Origin: Sycobia sp. Sy_11
Lineage: Eukaryota > Arthropoda > Insecta > Hymenoptera > Epichrysomallidae
Length of the DNA: 64,000 nt
Direction: 5' to 3'
Assembly (NCBI GenBank): GCA_018907035.1
Contig: JACCIC010000004.1
Span: 2,595,501-2,659,500, forward strand
The notes under the pieces were generated by a model, which did no database searches, was not told the origin of the DNA, and saw nothing but the letters and a program-made list of their open reading frames with translations. Shown piece after piece: positions 44,160 through 55,862 of the stretch. A program made the translations under genes and the position numbers. Position 1 is the stretch's first letter. Each line of letters starts with the position of its first letter.

Positions 44160-44577
44160 TACATTTAGTGAACATGAAGCACTAATATCACCTGATAACG
44201 TATTTCCTAACTCTATTATGATTTACAATGATATTGCTTGCGAGAAACGGAAAAATTTTAAAGCTTACATTGCATAGGAAGACAAGAATGTTGATTCCTT
44301 TTATCTTTGTCAGATTTATACACACGTTGCAAAATATCTTGTAATGAATAATGTTAATTTCCTTACATTGTTTCGACAAAACGAGGTTAATTTAAAACAT
44401 ATATATATATATATCGATAATGTGAATTCAGACATGTCTTTTAATCAATTTAAAAATATATGTTCAACTTGTTTGAATGATGGTAAACATCGCTTGATAG
44501 TCATTGATAAAAATCAAAACATAAATTATGGTAGATATAGGAAAGGATTCCACTGTTTTGCTATAAATATAGCATAA
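44160..44577 (+). pseudogene. Polinton packaging ATPase, C-terminal part
   Basis: The plus strand reads SIMIYNDIACEKRKNFKAYI (Walker B-like strand with Asp), then VDSFYLCQIYTHVAKYL, and the open block at 44344-44577 (NFLTLFRQNEVNLKHIY, NSDMSFNQFKNICSTCL, HRLIVIDKN, YRKGFHCF). The order matches the end of Polinton FtsK/HerA-type ATPases. One stop follows KAYIA. Confidence 0.7.
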
Positions 44578-44599
44578 CATAAATATGTCGAACATTTTG

Positions 44600-45755
44600 G
44601 TTTTAAAAGTTGAACACTAAACATGGCCGACTATCAATGAGAAAAATCTACATTGCTTCAACTAGCCAAGTTACGAGAAGTATTAAGATGTAAATATAAA
44701 TTATTAAAATATGATGTAGAACTAAATGTAAAACTAAATTCAATCAATCGTTAGTCCGCTGAATAAACTCATTACTGTAGTAAAGTGCCTGACGTATCAA
44801 ATATTAAGAGAGACCAATTTACCAACTACATTCCATCAACTGGTCAAGTCACGCGAAGCAATAAGATGTAAATATAAATTATTAAAATATGATCGAGCTA
44901 ATCTAGAACTTGCTTTAGACAAAACCTTCAAATCAATTATTACTCCTCTGAATAAACTCAATACTGTAGCAAAAGCGCCTGATGTATTGAATATTAAAAA
45001 CAAAGAGTAGAACAATTTATCTGCTTTTAAAGAAGAAGAAAATTAAAAAATCGTTATCTGATGATGAGAGTAATTATGATATTAATACTGATATTAGTAA
45101 TATACTGACAAAATTATTGCTGTGATGACGCTCTGCAAAATCATCAAGGTACTGACAACATTAATAATTCGTTTGAATCAGCTGAGAGTGATATTAAGCA
45201 AGATGATAAAAGTTTTGAGAAATACCTAGTTATGGTCAACCTTAAACTCTTGATTTTCTGTATGGAGTTCATAAGGAAAATAATAAACTCGTTATTGGAA
45301 ATTTATCAATAAATTTCACCAACTGTAGTGTCGTAAATAATAATACAAAATACCCCTTAATTATTGGATTATTAGAACTATTATTTAGTAAATTACCAGA
45401 CGTAAAACTTATTAATAATAACGACGGTTAAACTTATCTAAAAACTCTCGAAGTATTCAATGCTCATAAAAAATATTATGATAAAAATAAAGGAATTCGT
45501 GTAATGAAAAATAAAAATTTTTTAGAAATTCTTTTATCAATGTTTATGAAAAAAAAGAGGACGTATTTTACCTCGATTTAAAATTGTACGAAAACAATAT
45601 GCCCTTAGACTGTGTATACTGTGATAACTCGAATCAGTTATTAAATCGACTAACGGTATTGTTGACTGAAAAATTTGTAGGAAATCAGAATTACATTAAT
45701 GAAATATACTTTATTATCGAGGATCTGCTTGAGACTAGTGTTATATATTAATTTA
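44600..45755 (+). pseudogene. Polinton PX-like gene with an internal tandem duplication
   Basis: It begins with a coiled, Lys/Leu-rich N-terminal segment (LAKLREVLRCKYKLLKYD) that is present twice. It continues after stops as LYGVHKENNKLVIGNLSINF, then KYPLIIGLLELLFSKLPDVK, AHKKYYDKNKGIRVMKN and, near the end, CDNSNQLLNRLTVLLTEKF and INEIYFIIEDLLE. A two-part layout (coil; YGV...I-G...GLLELLF...) is typical of a protein of unknown function next to the integrase in insect Polintons. Multiple frameshifts make it inactive. Confidence 0.55.
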
Positions 45756-45783
45756 TAAACACAACATTTCAATCCGTTTAATA

Positions 45784-46086
45784 ATGAGTATTGATGTATT
45801 CAGACGTCAGTTAGACAAAACTGAAGGCAGTCAAGGTCTACCTGGCGTTGGATTTAAATTAAAATATGATTGTCAATATGAAATGGAAAATAAACGACTG
45901 TGTAATCTATCACCGTCAGTTAAATTCAACGATGCCATTAATTTAGATACATTGAGAATTTATGTGCAAGAAGAATCTTCAAGCTTATTAAAACTTGTGA
46001 GCGAGATAAATGAAAAAATCAACGTTTTACCAGATATACTACCATCTAAAGTAGAATTGAAAAAAACAGAATTGCTAAGTCAATAA
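45784..46086 (+). CDS. Small Polinton-associated protein, 100 aa, open
   Basis: It starts MSIDVFRRQLDKTEGSQGLP, then GVGFKLKYDCQYEMENKRLC and NLSPSVKFNDAINLDTLRIY, and ends with a Leu/Lys-rich helix. G-P/V-G-V-G-F-K-L...D...M-x-N-K-R-L-C-N...D-A-(I/V)-N-L is a recognisable pattern of short proteins in insect Polinton-like loci. Function is unknown; a structural role is possible. It is the only uninterrupted gene left in this element and lies between the PX-like gene and the integrase on the same strand. Confidence 0.55.
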   Translation: MSIDVFRRQLDKTEGSQGLPGVGFKLKYDCQYEMENKRLCNLSPSVKFNDAINLDTLRIYVQEESSSLLKLVSEINEKINVLPDILPSKVELKKTELLSQ

Positions 46087-46099
46087 CTTTATTAAATGC

Positions 46100-47030
46100 A
46101 TATAAATATAGAATTAGAAGTAAATTGATTTCTATTAATAGTAAAGATAAAACAAATTTCAGAATTTACAGTAAAATCATACAATGAAGTATGGAAAGAA
46201 AGAAAAAATGGAAATAGTGAGGAAAATTCATAAACCTGCTCATTACAATTATAATAGATGACAATTTTAATTACGTAATATAGATGAGACATGGCTAGCA
46301 GATCTCATTGAAATGCAATTTTATGCTAGAACAAATAAAGGATCTAAATACATGATTACAATCATAGATATCTTATCTAAATTTGCGTGCGCTGTACCCT
46401 TGATGCGAAAAACTGGTAAAGATGTGTTAACAGCTTTTAATACTATTTTCAAGAATAGACGTGTACCAAAGAATCTACATACAGATAGAGATAATGAATT
46501 TTATAATGTAGATTTTTAAGAACTAATGAGAAAAATAATATTAATCTATACTCAACATGTAGTAATCTAAAAGCATCTATACGCCAGCGTACTTTAAAAG
46601 AAAAAATGGGGATAGGATTTAGTCTTTGCGGAAATTCTAAGTAAATTGATATTTTACCGAATTTAATTCCTGCTTATAATGCAACAAAACATAGAACTAT
46701 CGGTGTTAAACCAAAAGCTATTACATCAGTAAATAAATCACAGATTTTAAGAACATTACTTGGCAGAGTAAAAATAAAGAAAAAAATTAATAGACTTAAT
46801 GTTGGAGATCAAGTAGGAGTGAGTAAACTGAAGCAGAGTTTTACACGTAACTGATCTACAGAAGTATTCACCATCAACAGAGTTGTAGAAAGAAATCTGA
46901 AAACTTGCCATTTAAATAATTATAAAAATCAACCCATCGCTGGATGTTTCTATGAATAATAGCTTCTAGGAACCAAGTATCCATATGTTTACCTCGTTGA
47001 AAAAGATCTTAAACTTTCTTTAATTCTTTA
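46100..47030 (+). pseudogene. Polinton retroviral-type integrase
   Basis: The plus strand reads NIDETWLADLIEM (first catalytic aspartate), then the open block at 46313-46519 (YMITIIDILSKFACAVPLMR, RRVPKNLHTDRDNEFYNVDF, second catalytic aspartate). Downstream frames include NATKHRTIGVKPKAITSVN-like text near 46680, a SPS-TINRVVERN-type segment near 46860 and YPYVYLVEKDLK near 46980. The region that should hold the catalytic glutamate (C-E-R-F-N-x-T-L-K) is reduced to RQRTLKEKM, so that residue is not visible. In intact elements the enzyme inserts the linear element with a 6-bp duplication. Confidence 0.75.
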
Positions 47031-48190
47031 AATTTGATAACTCTCATAATGGTTGGACAAATAAAGAGAATTTACAGCTTAAGTAATACGAAATTATAAA
47101 ATGATTATACTTTTAATTTGCAAATTAATTTTTTATAATTTTGTTAATGAGAATTAATATATAAGTATACCTCGGTTTAAATAAAATGTTTAGTTATTTC
47201 ATCTTACACATACATTTTACATATTATATTATATATTGTTATAAATTCAAAATTATCTTCACCTAAAGGTTTTAGAAATAATGTAAATTTATCTGCATAC
47301 TCGCACGTATTGTTGAAAAATCTTTCATTTTTTATTTAAGCCTTTGAAATTCATTAGGTAAAAAAGGTTGCAATTAGCAATCAAACTCGACCACTGTTTT
47401 CTACTTTCTTGATTTTTGGAATCATATAATTTCTATTTCTTTCTAATTCAGTAATTTTTTTAGTGGGAAGAAAGTCACATCCTATGTTATGGTTCAATAT
47501 TTTCAAATCCATCTGCAGAATTTTATAAACTATTTAAAAAATGTTTTTTTATATAATTATTTTATATTATTTACAATTAAAACTACAACAACAAAAAACA
47601 CCTGAAGAGATGAATTCTCTAGTTGTATTCTGTCTTTGTTAAAACTTGATATGAAATCAGCAGCTGCTAGATGTGCTATCAGTTGAGCAGACGACTAAGC
47701 ACCAAGGAACGTCATTTCGGGACTTAGTATAGTGTATATGATTGTCGTTGAACAATTGCTCTTACGAAAAATATGTATGTGTGTGTGTGTGTGTTTATTG
47801 TTTTTTCAGAATCACTGCTTTGAAAGATTGCTTGCGGACAATTGCAATCAAGCACGAAACCTGAATGATTGAGTTCTATATATATATTTTTTCCGTTTTT
47901 CTCCTTCCATAAGCTCTATTTCCCCTTCATTTTCCATCTTCATGTCGAACGTGCTCCACTGTGGTTTATGCAAGCTCTCTCATTCATTACTCATTAATCC
48001 TATCCCGATTTGCTTAGATGACTTTTATAAAGTCTTGATCGTGGCCTCGTCTCTCATACAGGTTCTAACTTATATTCAGTTGAGCAATGTACTAATCTAC
48101 TACTACCTGAGCCTTCTTATATTCCAGTTGCAAATTGTCCAGTATATAGTTGTAGTAATTCTGCATTTGCAGTGTCGTTTCTAATCCTTC
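47031..48190. other. No gene seen; (GT)n tract
   Basis: AT-rich space between the integrase and the polymerase 3' end. A (GT)n microsatellite lies at about 47773-47794. An 80-codon plus frame at 47942 is antisense to polymerase-adjacent sequence and has no motif. Confidence 0.5.
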
Positions 48191-48199
48191 TAACGACTT

Positions 48200-51050
48200 A
48201 TTCATTTAATACACGTTCATATTCACGAATGCTATAATTGCTCCAAGAAAAAATGTCTGTGGATTCTATTTCTATAAAACGCTTATCATTGGAAGAATTC
48301 AAAGTTATTGTATTTTGTTTTTCTATTTGTAAAATAGAAAATTAAATTTAATTTAAAACTTATTGTATTTTTCACTACTGCACTTTTAACATCTTTGGTT
48401 TTCTTGATTAGACGTACTCCTTGAATTTTTGTACTATACATTTTAGTTCACAATCCAATAAATTCAGTTAAAATTCTACCATTACACTTATCCTTCAACC
48501 CAAGAATTTTTTTATTTTTCTGGGGTATTCGATAAGAATCGTTCTCAGAGTAATCTGATGTATCAAATTTATGACTAACCTTCCGCATTAAATTATACAT
48601 ATCAATCTTTTTTACTTCTTATATAAAATTCTCAGTATCTGTATATAAGAATTTACAGTTTTTACCTACTCTAGTTCGCATTTATTCATAATGAAAACTT
48701 AAAACTAAAGCTTTAAATAAATTCAATACGGACAATCCAACAGATATAGGTTAGGTTTTCTTATACGAATTTCAGTTCTCAATAAAATTTTTGTATGGCA
48801 ACAAAATGTTCAACAAAAATGGAGATTTTCTGGAAATTTCTACTAACGATTAGTGCTTCTGCACCATAATTTCCACCCCATCTATTTATTAACTGTACAA
48901 CAACTTTTTTTCTTTCATTTTTCATAGTCTTACCCTAAATAGTATTATTCACAAATTTTTAAAATATCTTCTTAAATTTATTTTTAGCATACTTTCCCTT
49001 TTTACTATTAAAATCATTATAATCTTGAATCCATGGCTTCTGGTTAAATTTTAATATTCTATGTATTCTTTTAAGTGCAAGCCATTTTGAAGTACTTATT
49101 GCAAGACTCGATAATATATGATATAGCGATTTTTATCGTATATTATCGTTAATAATTTCTTTATTTTAATTTTTGAAACCACAAAATGTTCGAAGCATAC
49201 AGGTAGATATTTCTGTGAATCGTGTATACTTTCAAGATATTTTAAATGGACATTTAGTATACATCCAGTAGAAGAGTTTTTTGCTCTATTTTCAAAATTT
49301 GGTTTCATCATCCATATTCTGAATCCACTCAAAGCCTCAGTACGGATGATATTTTGTCATAGCCCAGCTGTAAAATTTATTTATATCATAATAGAGCAAA
49401 TATGTATTTTCTTTTGTATCATAAAAGTCACTACTCATAAATTTATTATTTGCTTTTGCATATCGATTAGAATATTGCCGAATACCACCACTAATACCTC
49501 TTTCAATAAACATAAGCATATCAATATCAGTAAGCAATTTTAATTTTATTTTCATGTTTTTGAGCATGGTATTCCATGATAGATCGGGAGTAGTATAATA
49601 GTGTTCTGGATAAGGACTGTAAGCTTCGAGACAATTCTTTCGAAAGTTTTCGAATATATCAACAAGAAGCAATACATCTGTTTTTAAATATAAATATGAA
49701 TAGTCGCCGAAAGTTTTAGTATCAAATGTTTGCCACACTAGTTCAGCATGCTATTCTTCATCAGCAATGGTTGAATTATTTAAATTACTATAAAATGCAT
49801 CTTTTACTAATAGCTGTGTTCTCGTAGTCTATCAAAGAATAAAATATATGCACATGGGAAGATTTATTTTCTTTTAATTAATTTAATTTCATCGTTTGTT
49901 CTAAAATCACACTTAAAAGTATTTTCTAAAGTACGATGCACTTCTAGATGTGAGACTAATTTATTGAGAGCATAAGGCGAAATCATTCAATAAATGTGAA
50001 ACTAATATTTCTTCCTTTTATATATTTTGTAATATGAAATATATTTTTTCTTATTTTCTGGTAAAAGATGTACTTAATCTTCAAAATTTGTTGCCAACTC
50101 TTTAATGAGTAAATGTGAATCATACCCTCTAAATTATGGAATACGGCTGGTACAACTTTTGAATCATTATAATTCAAATTACGTAAATTATGCCTAGGAT
50201 CTCGATATATGCAATTGATATTTAGATTTTAAAGAATTGATAATATGAAACGTTAAAATCAACTTACCGTCCTGTGAGATGACAATGATTTTGAATTTCT
50301 GTATCCTCACAATTAAAATTCTTTTCACAAATATGATTTTAACTCTGTTATAGTTTAAAATTTCAATATCTGTATTTTGTTCATTGGTTTTAGATTGTCA
50401 TATGTTCGTGCTATTTGTTCGGAAAATGCTTGTAATTCCTGCATGAAATATTCATCAGACGATGGTCCTATATTTCTTCATGTACTTGACAATATCTTTG
50501 GTATTCGGATTGTGCATTATCAAAACTACATTTGATATAAAGACCAACACTAAATTCTTTATGCCGTTACTATAGAATATTATTCTTCTCCGTCGGTAGT
50601 TTAATTTTGCAATGATTTCTTTCCTGACAATCGATGCTATGCAATGTTACATTTTCCACGGATTGAAAATAATTTAAATATCGATCGCAAAAGTAAATTT
50701 GTTCATTACATTTTGATACTTGTGAACTTACCAAGCGAGATAAATTCTTAATCCAAACCTGGTGATAATAAGGTTGGAAATTGTCATCATTTTTGCTTGC
50801 GTTTTCGCTATCGTCATCATTGTAGTTATTTTGTATACTAAGTATATTCATGTCTTTTTCTTTTTTTATAGCCGTTAAATAACATTGAAATACATGAAAG
50901 ACATTTTTTTTCTTTTTCAACATATTTCAATTCATTGAAATATTATGGTTATCTTTTTCAATTTTAACTATATCTTTTGTCTTGACTGGAAATTCAAAAT
51001 CTTTAAAATTAACAACATTTTGCTTACATTTCCTTATATATACCGTCAGG
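48200..51050 (-). pseudogene. Polinton DNA polymerase B, middle and C-terminal parts
   Basis: The minus strand, in order. 50990-51050: NFKDFEFPVKTKDIVKIEKD. 50570-50923: zinc-finger-like IYFCDRYLNYFQSVENVTLH followed by IDCQER. About 50500: EFSVGLYIKCSFDNAQSEYQ. About 50300: NHCHLTG. 50100-50180: NYNDSKVVPAVFHNLEGM. 49337-49738: KTFGDYSYLYLKTDVLLLVD, then YYTTPDLSWNTMLK, and a motif A with catalytic Asp (YYDINKFYSWAM). 48900-48970: motif B (VNNTI, then GKTMKN). 48620-48655: motif C YTDTENF, with the second acidic residue changed from D to E. The C-terminal K-x-V-K-x-(A/V)-V-V-K-x-x-I segment is at about 48370-48420. This is the protein-primed polymerase of Polintons, here broken by many stops. 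Confidence 0.8.
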
Positions 51051-51105
51051 TCAAAGAGAAAGAATAAAGAAGAGGAACAAGTAAAATCGAATATGTCTTT
51101 AATTA

Positions 51106-51196
51106 TGTTACATGTCGGACAGTGACAGACCCGCGACGTCGCAAGATGCGATGCGCAGGCCGAGGGCCGTCGATGCGACGGTGCGCACGGTGTCAG

Positions 51197-51240
<44 letters not shown>

Positions 51241-51724
51241 AGAGCGGGCTGCCACTTATAATCGGGGTGCCGATGTCATCGGTCTCGTTCGCTGGTGACA
51301 GGAGGCTGCGGCGGCAAGCCCTGAATGCGCGGCAGCACGCTCTCGGCAGATCTAGGAGGCGGTGTTCCCGCTCGTCGGTAGTCTCGGGATAGGACGATCA
51401 ATCCACACAGGCGATAGCTGGGTGGCAGGCTCGTTAGCTCGACTCCTGGAACTAAGTTCGCGGAGTGAAATTCGCGAATATCGGCCGGAGGGCGGGAACG
51501 AACGCGAACAGCACAGAAAAGCTCGGAGAAAACCAAACTCACGAGGCGAGACGGCAACAGCACTCGTGGCAGGTTATTTTTCGGTTCAAAAAGACTCACT
51601 CGCGCGTATACGGCAGTGCTCTCTCTACTCTAACACTTCACGCGCTGATCTTGCCCCATTCCCCGCTCTCTCGCTCTCGTTCACTTACCTCTTTGCTAGT
51701 GTGTCAGTGCATCGGCCTGTAACA
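51106..51724. repeat. Candidate solo LTR, GC-rich, inserted in polymerase B
   Basis: A 619-bp GC-rich block starts TGTTACATG and ends CCTGTAACA, giving TGTTACA/TGTAACA terminal inverted repeats and TG...CA ends as in LTRs. It contains a (GA)n tract (51201-51236) and a TATA-like TTATAA near 51256, and has no convincing gene. It falls exactly between two coding halves of the Polinton polymerase. No target-site duplication is visible (AATTA on the left, AAACT on the right) and no sister LTR exists in the window. The open frames here on both strands are probably composition effects. Confidence 0.4.
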
Positions 51725-51787
51725 AAACTACATACTAAATATTTACATATGAACAACAGATAGTATTATTCCTCCTTTTTGTCTTGG

Positions 51788-52887
51788 AGTGGAGTTCATT
51801 AACGCCGAAATTCGCGCTATTTTCAAGTTTTCCTTCGTCAAAGGCAAATCCGCTAGAGAAACGTTCCGTGAGATTAATGGAGTTTTCGGAGATGGCATGC
51901 TATCACTTTGAACCATAAAGGAATGGTTTGGATGATTCAGAGCCGGTGAAAACGACAGTATGTATAAGCTAGCCCGCGGAAGACCTGTGACGACGAATGC
52001 CGATCAAATCATGGAATTTATCGAGTTCGAATGGCATGTGGCATCACGTAACATTACCAAGGAGATGAGAGTTAGTCACCAAACTATTTTAAACCATCTG
52101 CAGAAGGCTGGATACAAAACAGCTTGATGTTTGGGTGCCGCGTGATTTGACGCAAAAAAACCTTCTGGATCGAATCAACGCCTGCGATGTGCTGCTGAAA
52201 CGGAACGAACTCGACCGATTTTTGAAGCGGATGGTGACTGGTGACGAAAAATGGATCACATACAACAATATCAAGCGAAAACGGTCGAGGCCGAAGGCCG
52301 GTGGACCGTCCCAAACAGTGGCTAAGCCGGGGTTGATGGCCAGAAAGGTTTTGCTGTGTGTTTGGTGGGATTGAAGGGAATCATCCACTATGAACTGCTC
52401 CCATATGGCGAGACACTTAACTCTACCATCTACTGTGAACAACTGGACCGCTTGAAGCAGGCTATCGAACAGAAGTGTCCACAATTGGCCAACAGGAAGG
52501 GTGTAGTGTTCCACCAGGACAACGGCAGACCACACACTTCGTTGATGACTCGTCAGAAGCTACGGGAGTTTGAATAGGAGGTTTTATTGCATCCAATTTA
52601 TAGCCCGGACATTGGGCCAAGTGATTACCACCTGTTCCTGTCCATGTCGAACGCCCTTGGTGGTATAAAGTTGGACTCAAAAGAGGCTTGTGAAAAGTGG
52701 CTGTCCGAGTTTTTCGCACATAAGAAGAGGGGTTTCTATGAGAGGGGTATTATGAAGATGCCGTCTAGATGGAAACAGATTATCGAACAAAAGGACTCAT
52801 ATTTGAAGTAAATCCTACCACTGTAACATTTTTATAAAGCATTGAATGAAGAGCAAAAAAGCGGAAGGGAGCTACTTGATAACCTAA
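51788..52887 (+). mobile_element. Mariner family B copy 4, 5' truncated, decayed
   Basis: The plus strand begins at or just before the transposase start (EFINAEIRAIFKFSFVKGKS) without the left terminal repeat. It reads through PRDLTQKNLLDRINACDVLL, VTGDEKW (first aspartate), HQDNGRPHT (second) and YSPDIGPSDYHLF (third) near 52600. It ends IIEQKDSYLK with stop near 52811. The right inverted repeat (GGAAGGGAGCTACTTGATAA, CCTAA) ends at 52887, followed by TA. Several frameshifts are present. TTTACATAT occurs on both sides (about 51741 and 52892), perhaps a duplication linked to the insertion of the whole block. Confidence 0.82.
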
Positions 52888-52984
52888 TATATTTACATAT
52901 TTAGACAGGCTATGACAGAAGAGAGAGTATAGGGACATTGGATAGCAATCGTCAGCGGCACTTGCGATCATCGTCACAGCATCA

Positions 52985-53740
52985 ATTATCATTATTTTTT
53001 ACATTGACACATGCATGTCTTATCTGTATTGCTGTACATAGTGCAAAGTATACACTACATTTTATAGAATTAAATTTATATATATTGATAGCTAAATTTC
53101 GGTCAGAATGCAACGATCAGACAGAATCTCTCTCTTGAAATTCTTCTATATCAGATTAAATAGGTTCTTTAACATGCTTTCGAAGCCATTCATTTAAATT
53201 CGCAGTATTAAATATATGAGAATTTTTTGTATTAAAATACTTCATTTCTACTATCTGCTCCGGATTTTTGGATACAATGTATGCTGAAGACAGCACAGTA
53301 TAAATTTTAATAGTTGTACGATTTTGTAATGATAGTTTAATTTGTTGTTCAACCAATTTAAATGCTTCATCTGAAAATATATGAATATCTTGATGTTAGA
53401 TATTCGTTACAATTTCAGATTTTATACAATTGTTGAAAACAGATCCAACATCACTCTAAGTTACCTTATTGTCATTCTTGTCGTTAAGTTACCACCTTTT
53501 CTAGCATAACTATTGAATTTGTAAAAAATGCTTTGAAAATTATTTGAATGTGTAAGATAACATCGTTTCTCATACGCGATTCTAGTATTTTTCATGAGAT
53601 CGTTTATCGATGTGATTGCTGCAGACGCATAATCCATCCATCGAACAAATCCTCACTATCAGCCATATTTCTAGAGGCAAACAAACAGGATTTTTGGAGC
53701 TGTTGTATGATGATCTGATAAAATTTTAATAACGACATAA
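52985..53740 (-). pseudogene. Polinton DNA polymerase B, N-terminal part
   Basis: The minus-strand open block at 53156-53356 reads VEQQIKLSLQNRTTIKIYTV, EMKYFNTKN and NTANLNEWLRKHVKEPI, followed after a stop by IEEFQERDSV and NLAINIYKFNSIK down to about 53040. In insect Polinton polymerases this order precedes the zinc-finger and exonuclease region seen at 50570-51050. Further upstream, to about 53740, are frame-broken pieces such as INDLMKNTRIAYEKRCYLTH. The gap between 51050 and 52985 is filled by the LTR-like block and mariner B copy 4. Confidence 0.65.
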
Positions 53741-53750
53741 TGCTTGATGA

Positions 53751-54612
53751 CACTATTACAAGACAAGATAATTTAGTATCAAAAAAACAATATATATTTA
53801 AAAAAAAAATTTTTCACTGTAATTTATTTAAATATTTAAATCTGATACCATCTGAGTATTTTTTGCGAAAAAAATACAAAAAAAATTATTCGTAAATTAT
53901 ATGCAGAAAATAAGTTTAATCTATATGCAGGTTAAAAAAGGTAACTCCATATCTTTTTAAATTATACATTAATGTAAAAATGAACAAAAGTTCCAAAAAA
54001 ATATATGCATTTCAACTTTGTTGCATTTAAATTATTTACTCGAAGTTGATAAAAAGTTTAAAATTCATTGAATTTCTAAATACTCGAAGTCATAAAAACT
54101 GTGCCGTCTTAATTAATGATAATTTAATTTCAATTGTATTTAATTAATTTATTTTTGACTTTTTTTATAAGTGTTTCACCAAAAATTTATCACATCAATA
54201 ATCACGCCAATTTGTCACATAACAAAGCATATGATTTATTGCGCCAGCGATAGTTTATTCATGTTGCATATTTCATAAAAATAAATACGTCATTTTTTTA
54301 TTAAGGAAGGTATTTCGTTATATATATACTTCAGGAATTTAATCAGTTGTTCTCATACCCGCGCTGAAAGTTCTACTTTCTTTCACCAGCAAGAACACAT
54401 AATACGCACCCTAGGAAAAATACGAAATCGGCGGAGTGACGTATTTTTTAAAAATTTCTTATAAGTGTTATTTATGAAATAAGAGATTTACTATCCTCAG
54501 CGAAGCTTTGAGCTGTAACGAGATTCGTAAAAATACTAGTCTTTTCCCTCCTGAAGATCGAAAGTAAACAGCAAAAATACGATTTTTATGCTAGAAGGAG
54601 GAAACGAAAGTA
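53751..54612. other. No gene seen
   Basis: AT-rich sequence with A runs, between the Polinton remnant and a mariner remnant. Confidence 0.55.
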
Positions 54613-54615
54613 TTA

Positions 54616-55110
54616 CGAGGCAAACTTAGTTTCCGACCTCCACACTCAAATAGTAACTATTTATGGGAAAGGTTGCATGAGTAGGAAAATGGCGCAGAGA
54701 ATTTCTCGTACAAACATGCACAATAAGCACCATTATCGACGATGCAATTGCAGAGATCGAAACAATTATTCAGAAGTACAGATGATGGACTCTTTATAAT
54801 ATTTTGGAAATGATGCCTTTTGACTAATAAATTCACCGAACTTTAATTCATAGAATCTTGCCGCAGAAGCATAGTTACAGTAAAGTTTGTGTAAGATGGG
54901 TGTGAAAAGGTCGTGAAATTATGGATCCAAAAACAGGGCACGCCATTTTTTAAAGAACGTTGGTTGAAACAAATAAAAAATGTATTGAAATTTAAGGAGA
55001 CTATGTAGAAAAATACTTTAAGAGTACATAAATAAACTCAAATTATTTTTGTAGTCTAAAACTAGTGTTTTTTTCCAATATAGGGAAACTTACTTTATGA
55101 ATTCGTCTCG
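54616..55110 (+). mobile_element. Mariner remnant (family D copy 2)
   Basis: The left end follows TA at 54614-54615 and reads CGAGGCAAACTTAGTTTCCG, matching the AACTTAGTTTCCGACC end of the element at 32649. The right side near 55080-55110, inverted, reads CGAGACGAATTC and AGTAAGTTTCCCTA. The coding remnant near 54950-55030 reads FFKERWLKQIKNVLKF and, with a frame change, GDYVEKYFK, the typical C-terminal end of a mariner transposase. Most of the gene is deleted. Confidence 0.65.
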
Positions 55111-55862
55111 CATGACAATTTCTCAGGGATGCTTATCGTCCTAGCCTACGACTCGGGAATCAATAAACACTCGTAAGTAACAGTCGTGCTTTTGACCCTA
55201 GTGACATAATATACTATGGTTGTGTAGCACTAGTTCCACTAGTTCCCTAATGAAAATTATATTGATGAGCACACGAATCATGGGATATATAAATCAAAGA
55301 TTATCTTTTACGACACTACTAAAATTTTGATTGCTATAAGATACTTTTATTATAAAATTAAGTATTTGAATTTTAAATATTTTTTACAAAAAAAGTAATA
55401 TGTATCAATTTAAAATTGAAATAAAATAGAACTAAATCATGACTATTAGTGATGCACCTAATGAAGAACATCATGGTTTGCTTAAAGATTTTGAAAAAAT
55501 CGAATCATAATTTCATAGACATTTAAATTTCAGACTTTAGGAGAAGCGGATTTGAATTTTCTTTTATGTTTCCATTATAGAATGAATATGTAATTCCATT
55601 ATCTTTTTAAAGCATTTTATGAAAATTTGATTGAATATATGAAACAAAAATGAAGAAAATGATTTCCCCTTATCTTTATGTAGAAAAAGGGTTGTTTGTA
55701 TAAGGACTGATACTTTGGGTCTATTTATATTTTTCAATACCAACTTTTTGCTATAGGTTACATATGTTAATGCCAACTGGACCTTTATAGAATATTCACC
55801 TTTCACAGCCTTCAATATAAATATTATGTGAACAAGATAAAATATAATGGAATTATACTTAC
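55111..55862. other. Intron sequence, nothing assigned
   Basis: AT-rich. A 110-codon minus-strand frame at 55564-55896 runs through the end of exon A into the intron and is not itself a gene. Confidence 0.5.

Larger units (their letters stand above)
40150..53750. mobile_element. Decayed Polinton/Maverick-type element
   Basis: The region holds remnants of the Polinton core set in one block. On the minus strand are a structural-type protein, a protease stub and a hydrophobic 'KPY' protein (40240-41590). On the plus strand are the packaging ATPase, a PX-like gene, a small open frame and retroviral-type integrase (41888-47030). On the minus strand is protein-primed DNA polymerase B (48200-53740). 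Polintons encode their own polymerase and integrase and usually capsid genes, and are related to adintoviruses. Terminal inverted repeats were not located, so the limits are estimates. Later insertions are a Penelope-like piece and mariner A copy 2 in the ATPase, and an LTR-like block plus mariner B copy 4 in the polymerase. No gene but the small frame is intact. Confidence 0.82.

Noticed and set aside
51276..51763. Arg/Pro/Ser-rich open frames on both strands
   Set aside because: GC-rich block with LTR-like ends; overlapping frames in all phases indicate composition and not coding.
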